NCBI RefSeq assembly: GCF_024207115.1
Contig: NZ_CP100128.1
Coordinates: 3,596,001-3,660,000 of the forward strand
DNA length: 64,000 nt
Direction: 5' to 3'
Origin: Chromobacterium sp. IIBBL 290-4
GTDB lineage: Bacteria > Pseudomonadota > Gammaproteobacteria > Burkholderiales > Chromobacteriaceae
Shown here: positions 45,693 to 54,423 of the stretch, in pieces
Position numbering within the stretch: position 1 is the first letter of the stretch
Layout: the number at the start of each line of letters is the position of its first letter
The notes under the pieces: generated by a model
Seen by the model: only the letters and a program-made list of their open reading frames with translations
What the model was told of the DNA's origin: nothing
The model's database searches: none
Position numbers and translations under genes: made by a program

Positions 45693-48600
45693 ATGAGCCA
45701 TTTTCTCGACAGACTGAATTTCCTCGGCAAGGTGAAGAGCACCTTCGCCGACGGCCACGGCGCGGTGGTGAACGAAGACCGCGGCTGGGAAGACGCGTAC
45801 CGCCAGCGCTGGCAGCACGACAAGATCGTCCGCTCCACCCATGGCGTCAACTGCACCGGCTCCTGCAGCTGGAAGGTGTATGTGAAGAGCGGCCTGATCA
45901 CCTGGGAAACCCAACAGACCGATTACCCGCGCACCCGTCCCGACCTGCCCAACCACGAACCGCGCGGCTGTCCGCGCGGCGCTTCCTACAGCTGGTACGT
46001 GTACTCCGCCCAGCGCGTCAAATACCCGATGCTGCGCGGCGAACTGGCCCGGCTGTGGCGCGAGGCGCGCAAGACGCTGGGTCCGGTGGAGGCCTGGGAG
46101 AAAATCAGCCAGACGCCGGAACTGGCCAAGCAATACAAGTCGGCGCGCGGCCAGGGCGGTTTCGTGCGGGCCAGCTGGGACGAGGCCAACGAGATCGTCG
46201 CCGCGGCCAACGCCTACACCATCAAGCGTTTCGGCCCGGACCGCATCATCGGCTTCTCGCCGATCCCGGCCATGTCCATGGTGTCGTATGCCGCCGGCAG
46301 CCGCTACCTCAGCCTGATCGGCGGCGTGCCGCTGTCCTTCTACGACTGGTATTGCGACTTGCCGCCGGCCAGCCCGCAAACCTGGGGCGAACAAACCGAC
46401 GTGGCCGAGTCTGCCGACTGGTACAACTCCACTTATCTGATGGTATGGGGCTCCAATGTGCCGATGACCCGCACGCCGGACGCCCACTTCTACACCGAGG
46501 TGCGCTACAAGGGCACCAAGACGGTGGCGGTGTCCAGCGACTTCGGCGAAATGGCCAAGTTCGGCGACATCTGGCTGGCGCCCAAGCAGGGCACCGACGC
46601 CGCGCTGGCGATGGCGATGGGCCACGTGATCTTCAAGGAATTCCATCTAGACCAGCCGTCCGCCTATTTCAGCGACTATATCCGCCGCTACACCGACATG
46701 CCGATGCTGGTGAAGCTGCGCCGCGACGGCGAGCGCTGGCTGCCGGACTACTTCCTGCGCGCGTCCCACCTGGACGGCCAACTGGGCGAAGACAACAACC
46801 CGGACTGGAAAACCCTGCTGATCGACGAGGCCAGCGGCGACATCGTCGCGCCCAACGGCGCCATCGGCTTCCGCTGGGGCCAGGCCGAAGGCCAGACCGG
46901 CAAGTGGAACCTGGAGCAGAAAGCGGGCGGCGAGCGCGAAGTGTCGGGCCGCCTGTCCTTGATCGACACGCGCGATGAGCTGGTCGGCGTCGGCTTCCCG
47001 TATTTCGGGTCCGAGCACGACGAGCTGCTGACCCGCAATGTGCCGGTGAAGAAGATCAAGCTGGCTGGCGGCGAAGACGCGCTGGTGGCCACGGTGTTCG
47101 ACCTGATGGCCGCCAACTACGGCATAGACCGCGGCCTGGGCGGCGGCAATGTGGCCGTCGACTACATGGACGACGCGCCGTACACGCCGGCCTGGCAGCA
47201 GAAGCACACCGGCGTGAAGCCGGAGCTGGTGATCCAGGTGGCGCGCGAGTTCGCGCAAAACGCCGACCAGACCCAGGGCAAGTCCATGGTCATCGTCGGC
47301 GCGGCGCTGAATCACTGGTATCACATGGACATGACCTACCGCGGCATCATCAATATGCTGATGCTGTGCGGCTGCATCGGCCAATCCGGCGGCGGCTGGT
47401 GCCATTACGTGGGCCAGGAAAAGCTGCGTCCACAGACCGGCTGGGCGCCGCTGGCCTTTGCCGGCGACTGGAACCGCCCGGCGCGGCAGATGAACGGCAC
47501 CAGCTTCTGGTACGCGCATACCAGCCAGTGGCGGCATGAAAAACTGGGTGTCGGCGAGATACTGTGCCCGACCGCCGACGGCAAGATGGCCGGCCTATCC
47601 TTGATCGACTACAACGCCAAGGCTGAGCGGATGGGGTGGCTGCCGTCCGCGCCGCAGCTGTCGCGCAACCCGCTGGACTTGTCCCGGGACGCCATCGCTC
47701 AGGGCCTGGACCCTGCGGCCTTCGCCGTGCAAGGTTTGAAGGACGGCTCGCTGGACATGGCCTGCAATGATCCGGACAACCCGCAAAACTTCCCGCGCAA
47801 TATGTTCGTGTGGCGCTCCAATATCCTGGGCAGCTCCGGCAAGGGCCACGAGTACTTCCTCAAGTATCTGCTGGGCACCCAGAACGCGGTGCTGGGCTCG
47901 GAAGACGACTGCATCAAGCCCAGCGAGATCACTGTGCGTCCGGCGGCCGAGGGCAAGCTGGACCTGCTGGTGGTGCTGGACTTCCGCATGTCCACCACCT
48001 GCCTGTACGGCGACATCGTGCTGCCCACCGCCACCTGGTATGAGAAGGACGACCTCAACACCTCGGACATGCATCCCTTCATCCACCCGCTGTCCGAAGC
48101 CGTGCAGCCCTTGTGGCAGGCCAAGAGCGACTGGGAAATCTACAAGGGCTTCGCCAAGAGCCTGTCGGCAATCGGCAAGGATTATCTGGGCGTGCAAAAG
48201 GACCTGGTGCTGACCCCGCTGATGCACGACACCCCGCAGGAGCTGGGCCAGCCTTTCGATCCCAAGGATTGGAAGAAGGGCGAGTGCGAGCCGGTGCCGG
48301 GCAAGACCATGCCGGCGATGACGGTGGTGGAGCGCGACTACGGCGCGATCTACGACAAGTTCACCACCATCGGCCCTCTGCTGGAGAAGGCCGGCAACGG
48401 CGGCAAGGGCATAGGCTGGAAGACCGCCCATGAGGTAGACATCCTGCGCGGCCTGAACCAAGTGGCGCAATCGGGCGCCGGCAAGGGCCAACCCAAGTTG
48501 GAGACCGCCATCGACGCGGCGGAAATGATCCTGACCTTGGCGCCGGAAACCAACGGCCACGTGGCGGTGAAGGCCTGGGACGCGCTGTCCAGGATCACCG

Positions 48601-49412
48601 GCCGCGACCATACCCACCTGGCCAAGCCGCGCGAGCACGACACCATCCGCTTCCGCGACGTGCAGGCGCAGCCGCGCAAGATCATTTCCTCGCCCACCTG
48701 GTCCGGCCTGGAGAGCGAGGAAGTCAGCTACAACGCGGGTTACACCAATGTCCACGAGCTGATTCCGTGGCGCACGCTGACCGGCCGCCAGCAGTTCTAC
48801 CAGGACCACCAGTGGATGCGCGCCTTCGGCGAAGGCCTGTGCGTGTACAAGCCGGCGGTGGACTTGAAGACCACGCAGGCAGTGCTGGGCAAGCACGGCA
48901 ACGGCAATCACGAGCTGGTGCTCAACTTCATCACCCCGCACCAGAAATGGGGCATACACAGCACTTATTCCGACAATCTGCGCATGCTGACGCTCAGCCG
49001 CGGCGGCCCCCAAGTCTGGCTGTCCGAGACCGACGCTAAAAAAGCCGGCATCGTCGACAACGACTGGATCGAGGTGTTCAACATCAACGGCACGCTGACC
49101 GCCCGCGCGGTGGTGTCGCAGCGGGTGCCGGAAGGCATGACGCTGATGTACCACGCCCAGGAGAAGATCGTGAACGTGCCCGGCGCCGAGGTGTCCGGCA
49201 AGCGCGGCGGCATCCACAACTCGGTGACCCGAACCGTGACCAAGCCCACCCACATGATAGGCGGCTACGCCCAGCTGTCCTGGGGCTTCAACTACTACGG
49301 CACGGTGGGCGCCAACCGCGACGAATTCGTCGTGGTGCGCAAGATGGACAAAGTCGACTGGATGGATGAGCCGAGTAGGGCGGAAGCCCCAACGGGGCGT
49401 TCCGCCGAATAA
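45693..49412 (+). CDS. narG: Respiratory nitrate reductase, alpha (molybdenum) subunit
   Basis: The 1239-residue protein reduces nitrate to nitrite with a bis-MGD molybdenum cofactor on the cytoplasmic face. The N-terminal iron-sulfur cluster ligands His50, Cys54, Cys58 and Cys93 (THGVNCTGSCSW, GCPRG) match NarG exactly. The Mo ligand Asp lies in the YSDWY-like FYDWYCDLPPASPQTWG block. There is no twin-arginine signal peptide, as expected. The last 12 codons (SRAEAPTGRSAE) are encoded by a palindromic repeat that extends the usual end DWMDEP. It is the first gene of narGHJI, with a GGAGG ribosome site. Confidence 0.97.
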   Translation: MSHFLDRLNFLGKVKSTFADGHGAVVNEDRGWEDAYRQRWQHDKIVRSTHGVNCTGSCSWKVYVKSGLITWETQQTDYPRTRPDLPNHEPRGCPRGASYSWYVYSAQRVKYPMLRGELARLWREARKTLGPVEAWEKISQTPELAKQYKSARGQGGFVRASWDEANEIVAAANAYTIKRFGPDRIIGFSPIPAMSMVSYAAGSRYLSLIGGVPLSFYDWYCDLPPASPQTWGEQTDVAESADWYNSTYLMVWGSNVPMTRTPDAHFYTEVRYKGTKTVAVSSDFGEMAKFGDIWLAPKQGTDAALAMAMGHVIFKEFHLDQPSAYFSDYIRRYTDMPMLVKLRRDGERWLPDYFLRASHLDGQLGEDNNPDWKTLLIDEASGDIVAPNGAIGFRWGQAEGQTGKWNLEQKAGGEREVSGRLSLIDTRDELVGVGFPYFGSEHDELLTRNVPVKKIKLAGGEDALVATVFDLMAANYGIDRGLGGGNVAVDYMDDAPYTPAWQQKHTGVKPELVIQVAREFAQNADQTQGKSMVIVGAALNHWYHMDMTYRGIINMLMLCGCIGQSGGGWCHYVGQEKLRPQTGWAPLAFAGDWNRPARQMNGTSFWYAHTSQWRHEKLGVGEILCPTADGKMAGLSLIDYNAKAERMGWLPSAPQLSRNPLDLSRDAIAQGLDPAAFAVQGLKDGSLDMACNDPDNPQNFPRNMFVWRSNILGSSGKGHEYFLKYLLGTQNAVLGSEDDCIKPSEITVRPAAEGKLDLLVVLDFRMSTTCLYGDIVLPTATWYEKDDLNTSDMHPFIHPLSEAVQPLWQAKSDWEIYKGFAKSLSAIGKDYLGVQKDLVLTPLMHDTPQELGQPFDPKDWKKGECEPVPGKTMPAMTVVERDYGAIYDKFTTIGPLLEKAGNGGKGIGWKTAHEVDILRGLNQVAQSGAGKGQPKLETAIDAAEMILTLAPETNGHVAVKAWDALSRITGRDHTHLAKPREHDTIRFRDVQAQPRKIISSPTWSGLESEEVSYNAGYTNVHELIPWRTLTGRQQFYQDHQWMRAFGEGLCVYKPAVDLKTTQAVLGKHGNGNHELVLNFITPHQKWGIHSTYSDNLRMLTLSRGGPQVWLSETDAKKAGIVDNDWIEVFNINGTLTARAVVSQRVPEGMTLMYHAQEKIVNVPGAEVSGKRGGIHNSVTRTVTKPTHMIGGYAQLSWGFNYYGTVGANRDEFVVVRKMDKVDWMDEPSRAEAPTGRSAE

Positions 49413-49476
49413 GTCCGTTTACCGAATACTGATCAGCAAAGTAGGACGGAACGCCTCTGCGAGGCTTCCGCCCTAC
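49375..49476. repeat. Palindromic REP/BIME-type element spanning the narG end and the narG-narH gap
   Basis: GTAGGGCGGAAGCC...GGCGTTCCGCC at the left is repeated inverted as GGACGGAACGCC...GGCTTCCGCCCTAC at the right, about 45 bases of spacer between. Each half is itself a hairpin. The left arm is translated as the narG tail, and the right arm ends 11 bases before the narH start. Confidence 0.8.
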
Positions 49477-49487
49477 GGAGAAACGCA

Positions 49488-51038
49488 ATGAAAATACGCG
49501 CGCAAATCGGCATGGTGTTGAATCTGGATAAGTGCATCGGCTGCCATACCTGTTCGGTCACCTGCAAGAACGTGTGGACCAGCCGCGACGGCATCGAGTA
49601 CGCCTGGTTCAACAATGTGGAGACCAAGCCCGGCATCGGCTACCCCAAGGACTGGGAAAACCAGGACAAGTGGCAGGGCGGCTGGAAGCGCCGCGCCGAC
49701 GGCAAGCTGGAGCCGCGCCAGGGCGGTCGGCTTAAGATCCTGGCCAATATCTTCGCCAACCCCAATCTGCCGGCCATCGACGACTACTACGAGCCGTTCA
49801 CCTACGACTACGAGCACCTGCAGAACGCGCCGAAGATGCAGACGCCGCCGACCGCGCGGCCGGTGTCGGTGCTGACCGGCAAGAAGATGGACAAGATCGA
49901 GTGGGGCCCGAACTGGGAGGACGACCTGGGCGGCGAATTCTCCAAGCGGGCCAAGGACGCGCTGTTCGACGGCATCCAGAAGGAGATGTACTCCGCCTTC
50001 GAGAACACCTTCATGATGTATCTGCCGCGGCTGTGCGAGCACTGTCTGAACCCGGCCTGCGTCGCGTCCTGCCCGTCCGGCTCCATCTACAAGCGCGAAG
50101 ACGACGGCATCGTCCTGATCGACCAGGACAAATGCCGCGGCTGGCGGATGTGCGTGTCCGGCTGCCCGTACAAGAAGATCTACTACAACTGGACGTCCGG
50201 CAAGGCCGAAAAGTGCATCTTCTGCTACCCGCGCATCGAGTCCGGCCAGCCCACCGTCTGTTCCGAGACCTGTGTCGGCCGCATCCGCTACCTGGGCGTG
50301 CTGCTGTACGACGCCGACCAGATCGAAGAGGCGGCGGCGGTGGAGAGTCCGCAGGACCTGTACCAGTCGCAACTGGATCTGTTCCTGGATCCGAACGATC
50401 CGGCCATCGCGGCCGAGGCGCTGAAGCAGGGCATCCCGCAAAGCTGGCTGGACGCCGCCCGCCGCTCGCCGGTGTACAAGATGGCGATGGAGTGGAAGGT
50501 GGCCTTCCCGCTGCACCCGGAATACCGGACGCTGCCCATGGTGTGGTACATCCCGCCGCTGTCGCCGATCCAGAGCGCGATGGAAAGCGGCCTGATAGGC
50601 GAGGGCGGCATTATCCCCGACGTGAAGAGCCTGCGCATACCCATCAAGTATCTGGCCAACCTGCTGACCGCGGGCAAGGAAGAGCCGGTGGCCAAGGCGC
50701 TGGAGACCATGGTGGCGATGCGCCGCTACATGCGCAAGAAGAGCGTGGAGAAGGTCAGCGACGCCGCCACCTTGGCCGGCACCCATCTGACCGCCACCCA
50801 GGTGGAGGAAATGTACCAGGTGATGGCCATCGCCAATTACGAAGACCGCTTCGTGATTCCGTCCAGCCACAAGGAAATGGTGGAAAATGCTTTCGAGGAC
50901 AAGGCCAGTTGCGGCTTCAGCTTCGGCAACGGCTGTTCCGGCGGCGAGTCCGAGGCCAGCCTGTTCGGCAAGAAGAAGGCCACCCCCATCGTGTTCCACG
51001 ACATGCGGCGCGACCGCAAGTCCAACGCCGGCAACTAA
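49488..51038 (+). CDS. narH: Respiratory nitrate reductase, beta (iron-sulfur) subunit
   Basis: The 516-residue protein carries four iron-sulfur clusters that relay electrons from NarI haem b to NarG. Cysteine motifs: CIGCHTCSVTCKNVW, CEHCLNPACVASCPSG, CRGWRMCVSGCPYKK and CIFCYPRIESGQPTVCSETC. A Trp replaces one Cys in the third, which gives the known [3Fe-4S] cluster of NarH. Length is normal. The ribosome site is in the repeat-derived leader (CGGAGAAACGC). Confidence 0.97.
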   Translation: MKIRAQIGMVLNLDKCIGCHTCSVTCKNVWTSRDGIEYAWFNNVETKPGIGYPKDWENQDKWQGGWKRRADGKLEPRQGGRLKILANIFANPNLPAIDDYYEPFTYDYEHLQNAPKMQTPPTARPVSVLTGKKMDKIEWGPNWEDDLGGEFSKRAKDALFDGIQKEMYSAFENTFMMYLPRLCEHCLNPACVASCPSGSIYKREDDGIVLIDQDKCRGWRMCVSGCPYKKIYYNWTSGKAEKCIFCYPRIESGQPTVCSETCVGRIRYLGVLLYDADQIEEAAAVESPQDLYQSQLDLFLDPNDPAIAAEALKQGIPQSWLDAARRSPVYKMAMEWKVAFPLHPEYRTLPMVWYIPPLSPIQSAMESGLIGEGGIIPDVKSLRIPIKYLANLLTAGKEEPVAKALETMVAMRRYMRKKSVEKVSDAATLAGTHLTATQVEEMYQVMAIANYEDRFVIPSSHKEMVENAFEDKASCGFSFGNGCSGGESEASLFGKKKATPIVFHDMRRDRKSNAGN

Positions 51039-51048
51039 GGAGACCATC

Positions 51049-51693
51049 ATGCGCATCCACGCCATTCTGTCCGCGCTGCTGTGTTACCCGGAGGCCGAGC
51101 TGACGGCAGCGGTGGACGAGATCCGCGCCGAGGCGGCCGAGCATCTGCAAACCGCCAGCCTGCTGGAGCCCTTGCTGCAGGCGCTGGAAAACGACGAACT
51201 GATCGAATCCCAGCAACGCTACGTGATCACTTTCGACCACAACCCCGCGCACTCGCTGCATCTGTTCGAGCATATCCACGGCGAGGACCGCGCCCGCGGC
51301 CAGGCCATGGTGGACCTGCTGGCCGAGTACCGCCGGCACGGCTTTGAGCCGACGTGCAACGAGCTGCCGGACTACCTGCCGCTGTTTCTGGAGTTTCTGG
51401 GGCAGTGCGGCAAGGACGAGTCCGAACGGCTGCTGGCCGACGCGGTGCATGTGATCGGCCACGTTTCCGGCAAACTGAACGAGTCCGGCTCGGTGTATGC
51501 CGGCCTGTTCGACGCGCTGCTGACGCTGTCGCCGGTCAAGCCGGAGCCGCTGCAGGCGCCGCCCATCCGCGACATGGACGAAATGCTGGAAACCTTCGGC
51601 CCCGGCGCGGACGGCGTGGAGCCGCTGCTGAAGCCGACCATGCCGGCCATCGCTCCGGTGAACTTTTATCCGCCGGCGCGGGCCGCGCGCTAG
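51049..51693 (+). CDS. narJ: Nitrate reductase maturation chaperone (delta subunit)
   Basis: The 214-residue protein is a TorD/NarJ-type chaperone. It opens MRIHAILSALLCYPEAELTA and contains the characteristic ELPDYLPLFLEFL motif. It binds NarG and helps insert the molybdenum cofactor and iron-sulfur cluster before membrane docking. It is not part of the final enzyme. It begins 11 bases after narH with AAGGAGA ahead of the ATG. The C-terminal end is acidic then Pro-rich (TMPAIAPVNFYPPARAAR). Confidence 0.93.
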   Translation: MRIHAILSALLCYPEAELTAAVDEIRAEAAEHLQTASLLEPLLQALENDELIESQQRYVITFDHNPAHSLHLFEHIHGEDRARGQAMVDLLAEYRRHGFEPTCNELPDYLPLFLEFLGQCGKDESERLLADAVHVIGHVSGKLNESGSVYAGLFDALLTLSPVKPEPLQAPPIRDMDEMLETFGPGADGVEPLLKPTMPAIAPVNFYPPARAAR

Positions 51694-51796
51694 CGCCAGA
51701 GCCTCACTCTCTGCTTGCGGGCAAAGGGCAGGGAGAGCGGGCGGGCCAGGCCAAAGGCTTGCGGCCAGGGCCAAGGCCGCCATGTAGAACCTAAAT

Positions 51797-51834
51797 CCCC
51801 CTCTCTCCTCGCGGGAGAGGGTCGGGGAGAGGGG
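51797..51834. repeat. GC-rich palindromic repeat between narJ and narI
   Basis: CCCCCTCTCTCCTCGCGGGAG is followed by a second complementary purine run (GAGAGGGTCGGGGAGAGGGG). This is the CCCTCTCC/GGAGAGGG style of small interspersed palindrome common in betaproteobacteria. The 177-base narJ-narI gap also holds a second, weaker hairpin near 51707-51745. Confidence 0.65.
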
Positions 51835-51870
51835 CGATGCCGCCTGCTCTCCCTCATGCAGGAGAAAGCA

Positions 51871-52557
51871 ATGAGCTACCTTCATCAATTTGTATTCGGC
51901 ATCTACCCCTATATCGCGCTGGCCATCTTCCTGCTGGGCAGCCTGATCCGCTTCGAGCGCGAGCAGTACAGCTGGAAGAGCGAGTCGTCGCAGCTCTTGT
52001 ACCGCGGCCAGTTGCGCTTGGGCAATATTCTGTTCCACCTGGGCATCATCGGCCTGTTCTTCGGTCACTTGGCCGGCTTGCTGACGCCGCTGGCGGTGTG
52101 GGACGCGCTGGGCGTGACGCACAGTTTCAAGCAGCTGTTCGCGATGAGCGCCGGCGGTGTGATGGGTGGCCTGTGCCTGATCGGCATCGTATTGCTGCTG
52201 CACCGCCGCTTCCTATGCGACCGGCTGGCGGCCAACACCACCTGGCGCGACAAGCTGGTGTTGTTGTGGATACTGGCCACGCTGCTGCTGGGCCTGAGCA
52301 CCATCTTCGTGTCGGCCCAGCACCTGGACGGTCACGAAATGGTACTGCTGATGAGCTGGGCGCAGCACATCGTCACCTTCCGCGGCGACGCGGCCGACTT
52401 CATCGTCTCCGCCTCGCCGGTGTTCAAGCTGCACCTGTTCATGGGCATGAGCTTGTTCGTGATCTTTCCCTTCACCCGGCTGGTGCACGTGTGGAGCGGG
52501 TTCGGCGCAGTGACCTACCTGGGACGCGCCTGGCAGCTGGTGCGGCCGCGCGGCTGA
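51871..52557 (+). CDS. narI: Respiratory nitrate reductase, gamma subunit (cytochrome b)
   Basis: The 228-residue protein has five membrane spans and holds two b-type haems. His candidates are in FHLGIIGLFFGHLAG near span 2 and in LHLFMGMSLFVIFPFTRLVH in the last span. It oxidises quinol at the periplasmic side and anchors NarGH. ATG at 51871 has AGGAGA 7 bases upstream. The narJ-narI gap of 177 bases, unusual for this operon, carries palindromic repeats. The next feature is a terminator interrupted by an insertion sequence. Confidence 0.96.
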   Translation: MSYLHQFVFGIYPYIALAIFLLGSLIRFEREQYSWKSESSQLLYRGQLRLGNILFHLGIIGLFFGHLAGLLTPLAVWDALGVTHSFKQLFAMSAGGVMGGLCLIGIVLLLHRRFLCDRLAANTTWRDKLVLLWILATLLLGLSTIFVSAQHLDGHEMVLLMSWAQHIVTFRGDAADFIVSASPVFKLHLFMGMSLFVIFPFTRLVHVWSGFGAVTYLGRAWQLVRPRG

Positions 52558-52569
52558 TCGCTGGGCATG

Positions 52570-52608
52570 AAAAACGCCGCGCATCCGGGGAGGGAGCGCG
52601 GCGTTTTG
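52570..52608 (+). terminator. Terminator of narGHJI, with an insertion sequence in its T tract
   Basis: A stem (AAAACGCCGCGC...GCGCGGCGTTTT) ends in TTTTGTTT, which is the 8-base target duplicated by the insertion sequence starting at 52612. Confidence 0.82.
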
Positions 52609-52611
52609 TTT
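52604..52611. repeat. Left target-site duplication of the IS1595-type element
   Basis: TTTTGTTT directly left of the inverted repeat is repeated exactly at 53643-53650. Eight bases is the length usual for the IS1595 family. Confidence 0.88.
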
Positions 52612-53642
52612 GGCTATGTCCCAATTCCGTGTTGGGAGCTATGCTGAATACAGTAGCAGACCGGGAGTCGCGCCATGGATGCCCAGAGTTTTCAGCGTTT
52701 TCTTGCCCAACTGGATCAGCTCACGCTCAAACAGAGGAGCTTGCTGTCTTCTGCGCTTAAACATCCCACTCACCATGACGCCATTCAGGACGCCTTGCCT
52801 GACCTGACGGCTTGCCCACACTGCCAGGCCGAGGCCAACCAGTTGGCGTTATGGGGCTGGAGCCGAGGCCTGCGGCGTTATCGCTGCAAACAGTGCCACC
52901 GGACCTGCAATGCCTTGTCGGGCAGTCCATTAGCCAAATTGCGCAAGGCCGATCGCTGGCTGAGCTACGCCCAAGCACTGCAGGATGGCTTGACCGTGCG
53001 AGCAGCCGCTCGTGCATGCGGCATCAGCAAGAACACGGCTTTCCTATGGCGGCATCGCTTCTTGCATCGCGCATCAGACCATCTGGCGGCGCAAGCCCGA
53101 GGCATCGTCGAAGTAGATGAAACCTTCATTCTGGAATCATTCAAAGGGCAGCGGTGCCTCCCCCGCGCGCCGCGCCAGCGGGGTGGCGTCAGCCAAACAC
53201 GGGGAACCGGGCCGGATCAGATTCCCATCATGGTGGTGCAGGACCGAGAGGGACATATAGCGGACTTCAAGTTGAAGAAGCTCAATGGCGCTCATGTGGA
53301 AGCGGCTTTAGCCCCGTTGGTGGATAGCGACGCCATCCTGTGTTCGGACGGCGCAGCGGTGTACTCGACCTTTGCCAGGCAGCATGGCATTACCCATCGA
53401 GTCGTGCATGCCAAGACGGGACAGCGGGTACGCGAGGGGGCGTTCCATATCCAGCATGTGAATGCCTACCATAGCCGCTTGAAGCTTTGGATGGCTCGAT
53501 TCCACGGGGTTGCCACCAAATACCTTGAAAACTATCTGGGGTGGCGACGGATGCTGGAGCGCTATCAGCAAACCATGCAGCCTTGCCACTGCTTGCAGGA
53601 GGCAGTGGGTCGTCCCTTGCAACACATTATTGGGACATAGCC
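52612..53642 (+). mobile_element. Intact IS1595-family insertion sequence, 1031 bp
   Basis: Terminal inverted repeats are GGCTATGTCCCAAT at 52612-52625 and ATTGGGACATAGCC at 53629-53642, perfect over 14 bases. It is flanked by an exact 8-base duplication. One transposase gene fills the element, its TAG stop lying in the right repeat. Perfect ends and target repeat mean a recent insertion. Confidence 0.92.
52675..53640 (+). CDS. IS1595-family transposase
   Basis: The 321-residue protein has an N-terminal zinc ribbon (CPHCQAE...CKQCHRTC), a helix-turn-helix ([21 protein letters not shown]) and a DDE/DDN-type catalytic core (ISXO2-like). The core has Asp in [11 protein letters not shown], Asp in [11 protein letters not shown] and the [13 protein letters not shown] block. 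It looks complete and functional. The start ATG at 52675 follows GGGAGTCGCGCC with a modest ribosome site. The stop codon is part of the right inverted repeat. No passenger gene is carried. Confidence 0.93.
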   Translation: MDAQSFQRFLAQLDQLTLKQRSLLSSALKHPTHHDAIQDALPDLTACPHCQAEANQLALWGWSRGLRRYRCKQCHRTCNALSGSPLAKLRKADRWLSYAQALQDGLTVRAAARACGISKNTAFLWRHRFLHRASDHLAAQARGIVEVDETFILESFKGQRCLPRAPRQRGGVSQTRGTGPDQIPIMVVQDREGHIADFKLKKLNGAHVEAALAPLVDSDAILCSDGAAVYSTFARQHGITHRVVHAKTGQRVREGAFHIQHVNAYHSRLKLWMARFHGVATKYLENYLGWRRMLERYQQTMQPCHCLQEAVGRPLQHIIGT

Positions 53643-53650
53643 TTTTGTTT
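53643..53650. repeat. Right target-site duplication of the IS1595-type element
   Basis: TTTTGTTT is identical to the left copy at 52604-52611. It confirms the element's right boundary. Confidence 0.88.
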
Positions 53651-53712
53651 GGTCTCAGAGAGCGTAGCGGGTGTTGGCGGCTGCGTCGGTAGGGCGCGCC
53701 GACTAGGCGATG

Positions 53713-54150
53713 CTAGGACTCTTTTTTGTCATCACTCCCGGCATGTTTGAGCGCCAAGAGAAATGCTAGTGAAATTGCGATGATGATCGGAAACAAAACC
53801 CATAACCATTCTGGGATGTAAAATCCAGATTCCTGACGGTATGCAGCGCTTGGGTCGATATCTGCATTAATAGATGGACTCTCCGGGTTGTAATAAACAT
53901 CAAGCTCATCGCCTTCCTTTAGCGCGCCGCAGTCTGTTCCATGATCAAGCCCTCTGTTTGAGTATCTTTTCCCGTTCACATAAAATGCGTAATAGAACTC
54001 ACCGTGATTGGCGCAATTCATTGCCGCAATGTGGCCAGTAGTGGTTTTATAGTTCTTCGATAATGCTTTGTATCCCAGTGCATTGTTATGGCAGGAGGTG
54101 AGAATGGTGCATAGAAAAATAAACAATATGATTGCGTGAATTTTATTCAT
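53713..54150 (-). CDS. Putative lipoprotein with C-terminal membrane span
   Basis: The 145-residue product begins MNKIHAIILFIFLCTILTSC, a signal peptide with lipobox LTSC (Cys20). The mature part is short and beta-like (GHIAAMNCANHGEFYYAFYV, YSNRGLDHGTDCGALKEGDE, DVYYNPESP), recalling DUF3592-type domains, with two further cysteines likely in a disulfide. It ends in one membrane segment (WLWVLFPIIIAISLAFLLAL) and a charged tail. AT-rich, unlike the nar genes. It is the first of three unfamiliar minus-strand genes filling the gap to narL, and is probably acquired. Confidence 0.6.
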   Translation of the reverse strand: MNKIHAIILFIFLCTILTSCHNNALGYKALSKNYKTTTGHIAAMNCANHGEFYYAFYVNGKRYSNRGLDHGTDCGALKEGDELDVYYNPESPSINADIDPSAAYRQESGFYIPEWLWVLFPIIIAISLAFLLALKHAGSDDKKES

Positions 54151-54235
54151 CCACCACGCGCCTAATTTTAATAGGGTTGCAGGTCGGGTTGGGCAAGGCC
54201 AATCCAGCCGTTTCCAGGGCCGTAGATGTCCAGTC
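54151..54235. other. Short intergenic stretch left of the repeat
   Basis: About 85 bases with no gene or clear site. It probably contains the promoter of the lipoprotein gene on the minus strand. Confidence 0.4.
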
Positions 54236-54363
54236 CCGTAGGTTGGGCTAAGCTTGCGAAGCCCAACGTTTACCGCGGATCATGTGCTAATGCCTGAGAG
54301 TTAGGCAATACCTATTCATGCTAGGTAAACGTTGGGCTTCATTTTATTCAGCCCAACCTACGG
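54236..54363. repeat. 128-base palindromic repeat, copy 1
   Basis: Arms GTAGGTTGGGCT-aagcttgcg-AAGCCCAAC and GTTGGGCTTcattttattcAGCCCAACCTAC are each hairpins and are inverted to each other. Inner arms GTTTACCG / GGTAAAC add a second pairing layer. The middle differs from copy 2. It is a typical double-REP (BIME) style unit. Confidence 0.88.
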
Positions 54364-54423
54364 CTCTGGTCTGCAGTGGTGCCAGAAGGGCGCAGTTGCT
54401 GCGCAGTAATTCTTTATAAATTA

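Noticed and set aside
47595..49253. A 552-codon frame antisense to narG
   Set aside because: It is a shadow of narG, with low-complexity Gly/His/Val composition and no start context.
49410..49412. Possible frameshift or truncation at the narG end
   Set aside because: The reading frame is complete to the normal C-terminal region, and the extra residues come from the palindrome, so narG is not considered broken.
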